Notes under the pieces: model-generated | The model's database searches: none | The model's input: only the letters and a program-made list of their open reading frames with translations | Told to the model about the DNA's origin: nothing | In this document: positions 39,620-50,960 of the stretch, in pieces | Numbering within the stretch: position 1 is the stretch's first letter | Layout: each line of letters begins with the position of its first letter | Position numbers and translations under genes: made by a program | Source of the DNA: Zygnema cylindricum | Lineage: Eukaryota > Streptophyta > Zygnematophyceae > Zygnematales > Zygnemataceae | NCBI GenBank assembly: GCA_037447655.1 | Contig: JBBHKE010000813.1 | Coordinates: forward strand, 389,710 to 453,709 | Length of the DNA: 64,000 nt | Direction of reading: 5' to 3'

Positions 39620-40323
39620 GGGTGGACTTCCATGACGCGTCTCAGTAATTGTACGGATTTTTTTTACTAAAGGGCGTGCCTTCCATTACGTCGCGTCTGT
39701 AAGCCACTTTTTATTTGCGTGGCTCATTATGGTTGGTAACACGTAGGTTAATATTCGATGCTTAAAATCTTGAAAGAATCTTCGAGCGTAATGTCAGAAC
39801 GCAATATCTGTACGAGCGGAGGTAATATCTGTACCAGTGGAGATAGTATCTGTACCAGCGGAGGTAATTAATGACTCGTACAGAGGGCATTAAATGTACT
39901 ACCGAAAATTTCAAAACGCAACGACAAAAAGGCGGCGACAAACTTTGATGGTGGGAGCGTGACGGGATAATTTCGGCGGATTAGCAGCCACCTTGGCGAA
40001 AGGCACATGGCCCTTGCGACGTGTACGAACGTACGCGCGCGCACATCGTCGATTCTTTTTCACTTTTCCACGCGGCAAATTTTTACACGTTCTGTATTCG
40101 AGAACTGTCCTCAATGTGTACGGTCTTAACAAACTGTAGGACTGGTGACGTGGCGTCACGGATAAAAAGTGTAATTGAATCCGACGGTTCTAATTTACGC
40201 CTACAACCTTGGACAATTTTCTGTAATTTTGTTTTCGTTGAAAAAAAAAAATTGTACGAACATGTACTAAACAGTACGGCTTTCAGTAAAAATCCCCACT
40301 TTTTCGCTAATGGAAGTCCACCC
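39620..40323. mobile_element. PIF/Harbinger-like MITE, copy 2
   Basis: The ends GGGTGGACTTCCAT are perfectly inverted at the right (ATGGAAGTCCACCC), flanked by TTA (39617-39619 and 40324-40326). It is colinear with 12215-12905, including three 21-bp internal repeats (about 39806-39866). Its right end is 230-330 bp upstream of the TPR gene start codons, so it may contribute promoter sequence. Confidence 0.9.
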
Positions 40324-40653
40324 TTATTACATTACCATGATGTACTTTTAGTGGACGATAGGAATCCACGTAGACAGCTATCGCATTTTTTTTCGACTCT
40401 TTACGAACCGTACTTTTTCCTATTTCGCTTACATTAATACGATTTAGTACATTCATGCATACTGTACCTCTGTACTAAAGGATTCAGTACCAGTTTTATA
40501 CTTATTATGAATTTATGATGCCATTTTCGACGAATCAGAGTTACAATTTTTTCTATGCGGTGCACACCTTTCCCTTTCGCCCATTGTCGGACACTTGGAA
40601 GTATTTTACCTCCGGAACTTCTCTCTCCTCCCGCCTCTCTTTCCCCCTTCTCT

Positions 40654-43600
40654 ATGGACGCTCTCCACTTAGCCTCTAGCCGCGGCTCCTTGCTGACGTG
40701 TCCTTTCTCCTCTTCGAATTCGAACTGGCAAGTGCGATCTTCCTCTCGCAAGCTCCTATATTCGTACATTCCGTACAATGTGTCTAAAGTGTACGGAATG
40801 TACAGCGATACGTTAGGTCCATCTCTAGTAAAAGCTGGTGTCTCGAAGAAGCTTCCCTTTCTTTCGCAAAACCCTAAATCGCCTGAGACGGAAACTAAAA
40901 ACGGAGAAAGGCACATGGAACGTTTTTCTCGGCGTACTTTGTTTGCTGGAGCGTTGTCAGTTATTGCTTTGCCTCCTTTTGTCCTATCTGAATCCAATTA
41001 TTGGACGGCAGGTGCTGCTACAGTCCAAAAAGATGAGCTCTTAGACAGGTAAGAATGGATAATTTGTACGCAAAAGTGACGTAAGAAAAAAACAGGGAGA
41101 ACGATTTTGAGGTTTTACTTCTGTAAGAGGTCGACAGGAAAAAACAAAAAAAAAGCAAAAAGCAAAAAAAAAAAAAATAATAATAATAAAAATAAAACAA
41201 AGCAAAACTCTATTCAAGAGGCAAAACGAAACTTAGCTCTAATAGTGATTCATGGTTTATAACGACGACGAGAATTTTGAACGCGTTCGTCTCCTCTCCA
41301 CTTCAAATTGGCCAATTACTAGGAAAGTTGTCGTTTTTGTTACCAGTGGTATCCACACTAAATAAGGGTGTAATTTTGCACATCAGGTGCATTTTTATTT
41401 ATCGCAAGTTATGGGCAATGTCGTTCGGTGCAACGAAAAGTGCGTATTCCGTGGCTTTTAAGCTGAACTTCCGACATAGTGAATTATTAGGGACAACACT
41501 ATATTAGGTTAATGACACTAAATTATGTTTTGTAACGTGGCCTTTTGTTGGCCACTTATTTGAATAGTGTTGTTAACACTAATTTAGGATTTCGGCTCAA
41601 AAAAACTTGCAGTGATGAACTCTAAGAGCAATGGGCAGTGTAATGAAATCGAACAGCTGTCATTCGACAAAAAAATTGAATATGAATGTGGATGCACAAT
41701 GTTCTTTTTTTTAATTCCGTTTTACTCTTCAAAAAATAGATGTCCTCTTTGGACGTTTTTTTTGCTAAACTTTATTCAGGAGTGATTGTCTTAGAAGAAG
41801 TATCACATTCTCCATGTCATGATCTCCATAATCTTGTGTGTCATCATCAATCAAGCATTATACCTCTCACAGTAATTAAATGAATTTTGACCACATTAAA
41901 AATCCTTCTAAAAATAGAAACCAAAAATCGGATTGGAGGAGCTCGTGGAATCTCCAATGTCCAAGTGAGAAAATGATCAAGATCCGCCGTTAAAACAACC
42001 AAAAAATGAAAGAAAACTAAAAATGAACCTATAAAACCCAAGAAAATACTTCAAGAAAAACCGAAGAAATCCATCAAAAAAATAAACCAAAAAGAAATCA
42101 AAGAAAGTTTTCAAAAAATAAAAACAAAACAGCGAATTTCAGGTTGGAGGAGCTCGTGGAATCAGCAACATCCGCGTGGGAAAAAGGTCAAGATCCATCA
42201 AATCCGGACCGTTTAAAATCGCTTTACGAAGCATGTGACTTTTTCGACAAAATTGTTGAAATCGAACCGGAGAGATCCGAGTGGTTGGAAGCACGAGGGC
42301 AGGTAAAGTACAATTTTCAGAGAAAATGACAATATTTAGAGGGAAAATGGCTGTATTTTGTGAACAATAATGAGTGGTTTTACGATAATTGTGGCAAGGG
42401 AATGAAACTTAGAGAAAGTGGATTTTTTAGGGAGAAAATGCGTATGTTTCATGACGATTGTGACAGAGGGGAGGAGGAGGGGGGGGGGAGTGGGGAAGGG
42501 GGGAGAGGGAGATAGTGGTTAATGTGAGGTTGATTACGGTTTGAGAGAAATGGGCAGTAGTGGTTTAAAAAACACATGGGTATGTTTTCTATTTTCTTGG
42601 GTGTAGTTAATCAAGAATTTTGATGTTTCCCTATCAAACTTTTGGATTCTCACTAATTTTATGTCTTTGGATAGTTTTCGGATTCAATTTCTATTTTTGT
42701 TTACGATTTTTTTATGAAATAAAGGCGAAATTGGGTTTTCAGGTAGAGGTAGACGCTAAACGATTCAACGAGGCTTTAAGTGATTTCTCGGAGGCTCTTC
42801 GCAGGTATTTATTTTTGTCTTTTTTTTTTTCTTTTAGTTTCTCTTTTTCTTTTGCATGCAATGTCTTTAATTTTTTTCTCCTCCTCCTCCTTTTCTCCCT
42901 TTTTCCGTCAAAGACCTTGTTTTTTCTCTCTCTTTCTCCTTCCTTCACATGTTTCCTCGTTTTCTATCCTCCCTACATTCTCCTAATTATTTTCAATACA
43001 CCATTACTCTCTTTTATAGTTGATATCAATGATGTAGTGTCTCTCCCCCAATCCCTCTTCCTCTCACTCTTCCTCTCCTTCTCCCTCTCCCTCTCTGTCC
43101 AGGAACCCAGAAAACTACCGTGCCTATGCGAGCCGAGCTCTCGCCTTCGAGGGTTTGGCTTCGTGGGAAAACGCCATAGAAGATTATACTAAAGCTCTTA
43201 TAATAGGACAAAAGTTAACCGGACAAGGTCCGGAACCGTATGTTATGAATAGTCGAGGAAATGCTTATGCTTCGATTGGTCTATACGAATTGGCTTTGAA
43301 AGACTACGAGGAGAGTCGAAAGGTGAGGATTTTCTAGTCAGAAATTGTGGAAATTTTTTTGGGAAATAAAGTTTTTGGAAGGTTTAGTACTTTTTTTTTG
43401 AAGTTTTGGTTGTGGATTAGGTATAAAAGAGGATGAAGAGAGTCGATAGGTGGGTTTTTTTTGTTATAAAGGTGAGTTTTTTGGTCGGATGGTGAATTAT
43501 TTTTGTCGAAATTTGCCAAGAGTTTACGAATTACCAAATTCATTAGTTTTTTTGGATGAAATGCTACATATAGAGTTGAAGGTCAGTTGTTTTTTTTTTT

Positions 43601-46358
43601 TTGTTGAGAATTGTCGAAATTGTGAAGTACCGATTTTTACAAAAATTTAGTCTGCTTTCTGAATTTCGGGTTAGGAATTGGCGTTAGTTTATGAAGAGAG
43701 TCGAAAGGTCAGTTTTTTTTTGTTGAAAGTTTTCGAAATATAAAATTTTGCAAAAGAATTTAGTCTTATTTATGGGAGTTAACGAATTTTTACAATAGTA
43801 ATTGCTGGAATTTGCACGAAATCTGTGCATTCTTCGTTTTTGTAGCTGTGTTTTTGTACTTCGGCTAGTTCTCCTGTTTTTTTTCATTATGTTTTTTGTC
43901 TTTTCTTTTTTTCTTTTTGGACGTCTTACGTAAATTGGGTTTTAAATTTGGAAAACCTGAGCATTATATCGATGATTTTTTTGAGATTTATTTCATAATT
44001 CATTCCATTGTTTCTGAATGGTTGGTGGTTTTTTTTTTTTTTGTTTAATACGTTCGAAGAGAAAAAAATTGGAAAATGAAAAAAGGAAAAAACAGTGGAA
44101 AGGATATCGTTACTTGTTTACTAAAAAATCGTTTTTTTTTTGTGTTTTGGGGTGGAAAAATGGGAAATATATAGGGATTTCAGAAGGCAAAAGCCCTCGA
44201 CGGAGCGATTTACGCGGCTTCTAATGCGGCTTTAACTCGTATTCAGGTATATTTTAATCATTATTTTAACGCGTTTGAGGTTAATTTATTTCTGAATGAA
44301 GTTTTATGTGTATTATGTGTATAAAAAAACATGTATATTTTGAATCATCTGGGATTAATTTATTCCTGATCAAAATTTATGTACATATAAAAATTGTATA
44401 TATGTAAAGAAGCATATACATATAAGAAAGCATTATATACATACACTGTGTATATATTTATGTTTTATATAGCATAGTTTAAATTTATGCATACGATTGG
44501 GCATATTGTATGCATTTTGTTTGTTTTTGAGTAAAAATCAAACAAAACCACATATAATATGGATTTTCCACGCCAGATCAAAGACAAGACTGGGAAAAAA
44601 ACTTCACAAATCCAAGTGTTAAAACTAATGACAAATACTCGCAAAAAATATGTGTGGGCCGCCTCAACTACACTGCCCATTGTCATTAGCTTTAAGAATT
44701 TAACTTTTAAGGAATTATTTTTTTAAGAATTTACTTTTTACTTTTATTTTAGTGCTCATGCAAAATAAGAATATATAATATTAATTTAGTGTGCAAGGAG
44801 ACGTGGTGGCAGATTGTAGTTCTCTCGCTTAAACAGTGTTGTTAACACTATTTTGTGATTTCGACCGAAAAGGTCGCGACAAAATTAGTGTTATTAACTC
44901 TAATAATGACGATGGCAGTATAGTGTTGAATTTTTTGATCGATCTGTTTTTTTCGGCAATATGGGATGTTACAGCATCTGTCAGCTAAAAAATCAACATT
45001 TAAAAGAAGATATAACAATTTAAAAAAAAAAAATACCAAACCTAACAAAAAAACTGAGTAAATCACCCTTGAAAGTAATACTACTCGTACGGCGCGAAAA
45101 CCAAAATTGCAAATTATAATACAATCGACGAATGATGACATCATCCGGTGGTATCGTTATCGTGGGTGACTCTCAGCGCCCATTTTTATTAGAGTTAATA
45201 CACACTAATTTGGTCTCTCTTTTTTCTGCACGAAATCATAAAATGTTAATATTAAGGAAGCTCTACAATTCACGTCTCTCTAAGGTCATTATAATTTTGC
45301 ATTCAGTAATAGTTATAGATCCATGCGTATCATAAAAGTGAGAGAGAAGAGGGAGGGAGGAAGGAGGGAGGGAGCTGTGAGTGGAGAGGAGAGGAGAGAG
45401 AGGAAGAGAGAGGGAGAGGGAGAGAGGGGGAGAGGGGGGGCCGCCTACAGTAGGAGGATGGAGTTGGTCCTTAATGTTGGAGTGTGTGGTATGGGGGTGA
45501 GGGAGAGGGAGGGAGGGGGAGCAGCTGGGCCAGGAGGAGGAGGGAGTGAGAGGGTTGGCTGCGGTGGCTCGGAGGGCTCCTGCGAGTATCGATATGAGGG
45601 CGGCTCTTGCCGCTGTCTACTGGGCACAGGTACCTCCCCTTTGCCCTCCCTCTGCCCCTCCCCTCCCCCTCTCCCTTCCTCTGCCTCTCTCCTCTTCCTG
45701 CCTCTCCCTCCGCCTGCCTCTCTCCCTCCCTCGTGAAACCCTAAAACGCCCCCATTTTATTGTTCCCTCTTTTTTTTTTTGGTTACAGTTGCTGTTTGTG
45801 GATCAACTATGAATGGTTTTGAAACGATTTTGGAAATTTTGTGAAAAAATTATGAAAGGAAAATATTTTTGAAACAATTATGAAGCAAAAAATCACGAAT
45901 CGAGAATATTGTGAAAAACGTTAAAACACAAGAGTTTTGAAATAAAAAAAAAATGGAAACATTAGTAAACCAAATCTATGGAAAAATATCACAGAAGAAA
46001 AAGCATGAAACAAGAAATTTGTGGAAAAGCTATGAATCAAAAATTACGAAATAAACATTTTGAGAAAAATTATGAAACAAAAACTATGAAACAAAACGGA
46101 TGAAAGAAGATTTTGAAAAACAAAAAGTTGGCGATTTGACGGCGGATTTCTCTTTGTTTTTTTTTTCCGAGACAACAGGGAAACGAAGAAAAAGCGGAAG
46201 AAGAGTGGAATTTTGCTTGTCAAAACATCAACACCGGAAAAGTTTTCGACGGTTGTGCTCGATACCGAGACCAGGATTGGCTTCGGAGAATAAGACGATG
46301 GCCCCCAATTATGGCTCAAAGAATGGACGATTTCTTTTCGTTAAGGATACGACAATGA
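40654..46358 (+). CDS. thylakoid-lumen TPR protein (spliced, 7 exons)
   Basis: Exons with GT-AG borders and fully consistent phases: 40654-41048, 42143-42302, 42743-42804, 43103-43322, 44184-44246, 45525-45629, 46179-46358 (TGA). They encode 394 aa. The N-terminus (MDALHLASSRGSLL) is Ser-rich, like a chloroplast transit peptide. At residues 91-105 it is followed by FSRRTLFAGALSVIALPP, a twin-arginine signal expected to route the protein through the Tat pathway into the thylakoid lumen. TPR-like helices follow: RLKSLYEACDFFDKIVEIEP; RFNEALSDFSEALRRNPENY; SWENAIEDYTKAL; MNSRGNAYASIGLYELALKD. Then come VARRAPASIDMRAALAAVYW and a conserved C-terminus (EWNFACQNINTGKVFDGCAR, YRDQDWLRRIRRWPP). The family is found in plants and algae; its role is probably photosystem assembly or lumen chaperoning (inference). 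An in-frame upstream ATG at 40555 would add 33 residues. Confidence 0.92.
41049..42142 (+). other. TPR gene intron 1
   Basis: AT-rich, with TAGTGTTGTTAACACTAAT-type short inverted repeats (about 41560-41585) that look like ends of small MITEs. The copy of the exon 2 start at 41930-41965 (GGATTGGAGGAGCTCGTGGAAT, ... CCAAGTGAGAAAATGATCAAGATCCGCC) closely resembles exon 2 itself (42141 onward) and is another exon-edge duplication. Confidence 0.6.
43290..43712 (+). repeat. four tandem copies of TPR exon 4 end plus donor
   Basis: The real exon end GAGAGTCGAAAG with GTGAGG is at 43322. Related ends followed by GT occur at 43449 (GAGAGTCGATAG), 43581 (degenerate) and 43707 (GAATTGGCG...GAGAGTCGAAAG with GTCAGT). 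Spacings are about 127, 132 and 126 bp. The intervening DNA is also related (T-run, then TTGTCGAAAT, GAAGTACC or GAATTACC). Confidence 0.85.
44247..45524 (+). other. TPR gene intron 5
   Basis: It contains AGTGTTGTTAACACT-type inverted repeats (44836-44850) and a GAGGGA-rich run (45340-45530) just before the exon 6 acceptor. Confidence 0.6.
45630..46178 (+). other. TPR gene intron 6
   Basis: CT-rich at first, then repeats of the type GAAACAAAAATTATGAAA (about 45810-46090). The T-run just before the exon 7 acceptor is a good pyrimidine tract. Confidence 0.6.
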
Positions 46359-47549
46359 TAGCACAAAAAAGGTTTAAAAAAAAAGGGTAGGAAAAAAAAA
46401 GTGGAGACAAAGAAGGTTTTGTACAAATGTGCACATATTGTGGTTATTTTGTTTTTAGGGATATTGTTTTTTCAAGTCTCATTTTTGGCACTAAGTGTAA
46501 GGAAAAACTCTAGTTTAACAAATTTCTTGGAAAGCTACAATTTTGTCTTTATTTATTTAGTTATTTCTTTGATAATTTTTTGATTTATCTTGTCGAAATG
46601 AGTTATTTTCAGCTCTTATTTTTTTTCTTTGCAAAGATTTGAGTTTTTTGGACTTGTAAATCCTCACTTCCAAAGGGAAATAAAATTTTATTGCGTTTTC
46701 GAACATAATGGTTTGAAATTTCAAAGAGAATCAATAGCCACAATATCCGTATACTTGTAAAAAATAACACAAGAATTGTCAAAAGTTTACATGTCTAAAA
46801 GAAAAATGTAGACATAATAATGAAACTTCCAGCTGGTTTAGTTGTCAACAGTTACAACCCTTTGTTTTGTTCTGATTTTTTTTTTTCATTCAATGGCACT
46901 GGTTTGTGCTAGTCCACCGCCCATCGTTATTAGAGTTTAAACATTTTTCGGTCCGGTCAAAGGCGCTAAGCTTTGTAATCTACCGTTGGATTTCTTTCCG
47001 AAGGCAAGCAAAAGAACGGTGACGGTCTTACCCTTCGATTGTGATGCCACGGTTGAGACTCGGCAACGTGCGTGATGGAAAAAATATTTTGACTGCCCGA
47101 AATGCTTAACGCTAACGATGTGTACTCTGGTATACCGTGAATCGTAGAGTAAAAAAGTCCCTAGCGCCGGGTTTACTTTAGTGATATTAAATCTGACTCG
47201 GTTTCAAATGACGTGGCTGATTCTGAACTGTACATAGAAATTGTTAAGAGAAAAACCGTGAGTGTTATTGACGGTCATTCACGATTAGAGGGCAAAAAGA
47301 AACGGCGTTAAACAATAAACGACACCGTGAATCGTTATTAGTGTTAAAAACACTAATTCGGTGCACTTCAATTTTGATCCTCGAACATAAAATATAGTAA
47401 ATAATTATATTTTTTTTCTCTACGTTATTATAGGTACGGTTTAACTACACCCTGCATCGCTAATAGTGCGAGAAAACTATTAGAGTAAAGAAAAAAATAG
47501 TGTTGTTAACTCTATTTCGGGTTCAAGGGCTTAACACCAACAAAAAGTA
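46359..47549. other. TPR 3' flank with MITE ends
   Basis: The 3' UTR of the TPR gene, then several unpaired CACCGTGAATCG-type ends (near 46914, 47130, 47323, 47447), consistent with broken MITEs. No gene seen. Confidence 0.55.
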
Positions 47550-48103
47550 CACCGTGAATCGTTATTAGACTTATGTACTCTATATCGGCGCCCCAAAATT
47601 TTGACATTGATACCCGAAATACAGTGACTGATTCTATTTTATCCGTGACATTAACTACGGTTCTTGTGAATTAGCGTCAATGGAATTTCGGTACTTATTT
47701 CATGAATAGTGTGGTGTACGGAATGTGTTTGCTGGTACAAAACTGTACTTGATTACCGAAAATCGTACGTAAATTGTAGTTAACTTATGTCGGTTGCATA
47801 CAGAACTGCGCTTAGAATAAGCGTGGAGTCGAGTTTGCGACAAACGCGTTCGCAAACCCAAATTAAAATTATGGATTAACTACACTGAAAGGTTGCGACG
47901 TGGTACAGATTGTCAGATTTTGTACTTTTACCCATTTTAATGTATATGTAATGACGGCGGATTCTGTATACCTAAATCAGCGTTATAGAGAAATTACAAT
48001 TAAACATTTGTTTCACAATGGGATTGATACACAAATTAACATCAATGACACTAATTCATTATTGACACTAATAATTTCTATAGTCTAATAACGATTCACG
48101 GTG
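47550..48103. mobile_element. TA-flanked MITE, CACCGTGAATCG family
   Basis: The left end is CACCGTGAATCGTTATTAGAC and the right end (reverse complement) is CACCGTGAATCGTTATTAGAC, with TA on both sides. Its start is nearly identical to the element at 14512 (ACTCTATATCGG, CCCCAAAATTTTGACATTGA). Confidence 0.82.
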
Positions 48104-48435
48104 TAGCACTAATTCGTACATATAAAACCAATCCAAATAAGAGTAATAGACACTAATAAAACCGTACGTATATAGCGTAAAGAAAAAAATTGAATTGATA
48201 ATTATTTTAGTATTTTAGATTCAAGAGTCAGGATTAAGGGGCGGCAAATTAATATTATTAACTTTTAATAGGGGGTGGGAGGTTGTTCCTCTGAAGTTTT
48301 TCCGTACATTTTCGTACAAAAGTTATACAGACCCACACCTCGACCAAATATATCGCGATAATTTTTGTTGGTTCCGGAGCGATATATCGTGCGTTCCAGC
48401 CATTCGATGTTCAATATATCGAATATTGAATTTAC

Positions 48436-48895
48436 TAGTGTTGTGTGTCGGTAAGGATTTGCCGATAATCGATATGGGCCTTTTTTCGGGTAGCCGATAA
48501 TCGATACATAGGTATGGAGATATATGTACTGACCGTACAGATAAACGTACGGCCAGTTCACTCAACTGTACGTGTTATTCCCCCGACGCGCCCTACTCAC
48601 AACCCCTATCTACTGAGGTGCCTACCAATCAGATCATTTGTACAAGCCGAAAGTACAATAGCCGGTATAAGATATGTACGACTTTAGTACGGCTCCACTT
48701 AAAACGATGTACCTTTCACATCCGACGCCATAGCTTTGTCCCTTTCTTCCTTGGGATCCACTGGAAACCTGCCACGTGTACTCCGGACAGAAAGTACAGA
48801 AAGTACAAATATATTGGTAACTCTGACCGTTCGATAACCGATAACTATCGGTATTGGTGTTATCACGATAATTTTTTTACCGATACACAACACTA
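48436..48895. mobile_element. hAT-type MITE with 8-bp target duplication
   Basis: The ends are TAGTGTTGTGTGTCGGTAA and (reverse complement) TAGTGTTGTGTATCGGTAA. The eight bases GAATTTAC flank both sides (48428-48435 and 48896-48903). An 8-bp duplication and TAG-type ends fit the hAT superfamily. No transposase is present. The middle (about 48595-48700) resembles part of the copia family-1 LTR (near 1460-1560). Confidence 0.88.
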
Positions 48896-48903
48896 GAATT
48901 TAC

Positions 48904-49997
48904 AGCGATAAAAAAAAACAGTTGATGCACACAATAAAAATATGTAATGCCACGTATCACAATTCGATTCGTACTTTGATGTATTAAAGTATCGCCTTTT
49001 TTTCTGTCGTTTTCCTCCAAAATTCAGTTTTCAACGAGAAAATCCTTTGTCGTATAAATAAAAGTTTCTACTACAATGTAATGAACGTCAAATTGATACT
49101 TTGAATGTACTCCATCTTTGTCGTCTTATGTACTCATTTTGGCGTTTTCCTTTTTTTGAGCCTCGAGCACCCGAATCCAGGATATCCAAAAACTTTATCA
49201 AAAATCACCTCGCGAGGTGATTTTAGCTAAAGTATCACTCGAACTACGAATGAAAAAACGTCCAGGCACGAGCCACACGAGTGGGGAATTTTTAGCACAA
49301 GGGAGAGTGCTCGCTATGTTTTTCCTTGCGCATCATGGGCATGTACGAAAAAAAAAGTTGTAGAGGTCTCGAACCTCCACATTCAAGGATCCTTTGCACA
49401 ACTTTACGTCGTCATCACCTCTACCATTCCCTCTCATACTATCAGTTCAATCTCACATTTTTTTGAATAAAACAAGACATTACAGGTATGAAATGAAAGA
49501 TCTTTGAAAACTAATTCTTTTGGCTACCTTTGGGCATATATTGATGGCAATTCAGGTGCGAAAAATCCAAAAAACGATTAGTGTTAAAAATTAATTAGCG
49601 TTATCAACGCTAATTTGAGTTTTTTAAGATTTCGAAAAAGATAGTTTACTCTAATTGATCCATAACGCTGATTTGGGTACAACGGATCTGCTATCAGGAT
49701 CTTCACTGTAAAATAGGTAAAAGTACAAAATCTGACAAATCGTACACCGTTGCGTCCTTTTACTTTAATTTATTCATAATTCTAATTTGGGTTTTCTCAC
49801 GTATAATTAATACGCGATCAATTGCGTGGTTCACACTTGAAAAAATGGGAAAACGATGTCATAAATTTTGGGATCCGTACGCCAAATTTCATAAAATGAC
49901 AAAAAACGCGGCGGTGACGGTTGGGACGGTAGGTTTCGACCGTTTTGGAGCGTAGCGGCGTAAGAAAAATGCAGTTTTAAGTGTCAAAACTTGACAG
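48904..49997. other. intergenic DNA with small repeat ends
   Basis: It contains a reverse-strand GGAGGTTCGAGACC B-box-like motif (about 49355-49370) and TTAGCGTTATCAACGCTAA-type inverted repeats near 49600. No gene supported. Confidence 0.5.
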
Positions 49998-50153
49998 CTG
50001 CGAATACCGAACAGCAACTGCCGTCCGCCATCGGACATCATGTTCGGAATGCACTTTTTCTTTTTGAAGAATTACAAAACGAAGCGCACGGACGTGAACC
50101 GTACAAAATATTATTACCTCGCAAACTTATGAACAAACTAGACGACCAATCAG
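49998..50153 (+). other. exon-like ORF with consensus splice borders
   Basis: TTGACAG precedes and GTAAGAG follows a 156-nt open stretch. It encodes NTEQQLPSAIGHHVRNALFL then FEELQNEAHGREPYKILLPR and KLMNKLDDQS. Composition and codon-like pattern differ from the AT-rich repeats around it. No partner exon was found. It could be a captured or orphan exon, or a transposon remnant. I do not recognise the family. Confidence 0.4.
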
Positions 50154-50293
50154 GTAAGAGAACACGTAATGTCAAAAAAAAGAATAATATACCGATGGAA
50201 AAAAAAAATACAAACTAATAAATGTTCTAAACTTCTAATACTAATAACCGTGTTAATACTAATTTAACACTATTAATAACTGTACTAACACTA

Positions 50294-50960
50294 CACCGTC
50301 GATCGTATTTAGCGTGTAGAAATTATTAGTGTGTAGAATAACTAAGTGTCATGTACACTAGTTTTGACTTAGAAAAATTTCGAAAAAAAAGTTATACACT
50401 AATTTTTCAACGAACGCCAAAATGGGTATAGCTGATTTGTCGAGAGGATACTCACAGTAATATAGGTAAAAGTATAAACTCTGAAAATTCGTACACTGTC
50501 GCATACTTTCACTCCAATTGGATCCTAACTCTAATTTCGGTTTTTTGGGGTGTAGGCAATACGCGACAAATAAATGTACACTAAAACAGGTACAAGTACG
50601 CAATCTTTTAAATCGTACACCGAATCGTGATTGTATCCTATTTACGATTAACTCCCATTTGGGTATATTTTTGGTAAACTCGTTTTTACTTTAATTCATA
50701 GGGCATTTTTTCGCTTGATAGCAAATATTTTATTAAACTATCCGTACTTGTATAATTAAAAAGTGAATTTTTATACGCACCGACACGTTCCGTACTCCAC
50801 ACTTATCAAAAAATACATAAATTAAAATGGTGTACACTAATTGTTCTTCTCGAAATTAGCGTACAAGAAAAAATAGTATCATTTAACCTATTTTAAGTAA
50901 AACCCTCAAAATTTAGGGGCGCCGAATTAGTGTTCAACACGCTAAATACGATCGATGGTG
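50294..50960. mobile_element. TA-flanked MITE, CACCGTCGATCG variant
   Basis: The left end is CACCGTCGATCGTATTTAGCG and the right end (reverse complement) is CACCATCGATCGTATTTAGCG, with TA at both flanks. It directly adjoins the satellite-like region. Confidence 0.78.

Noticed and set aside
40434-40997. Minus-strand ORF of 187 codons opposite TPR exon 1
   Set aside because: It is a shadow of the plus-strand exon, which has correct splice phases and recognisable targeting signals.
46401-46583. Small hydrophobic ORF after the TPR gene
   Set aside because: AT-rich 3' UTR sequence with no start context or homology; hydrophobicity follows from T-rich codons.
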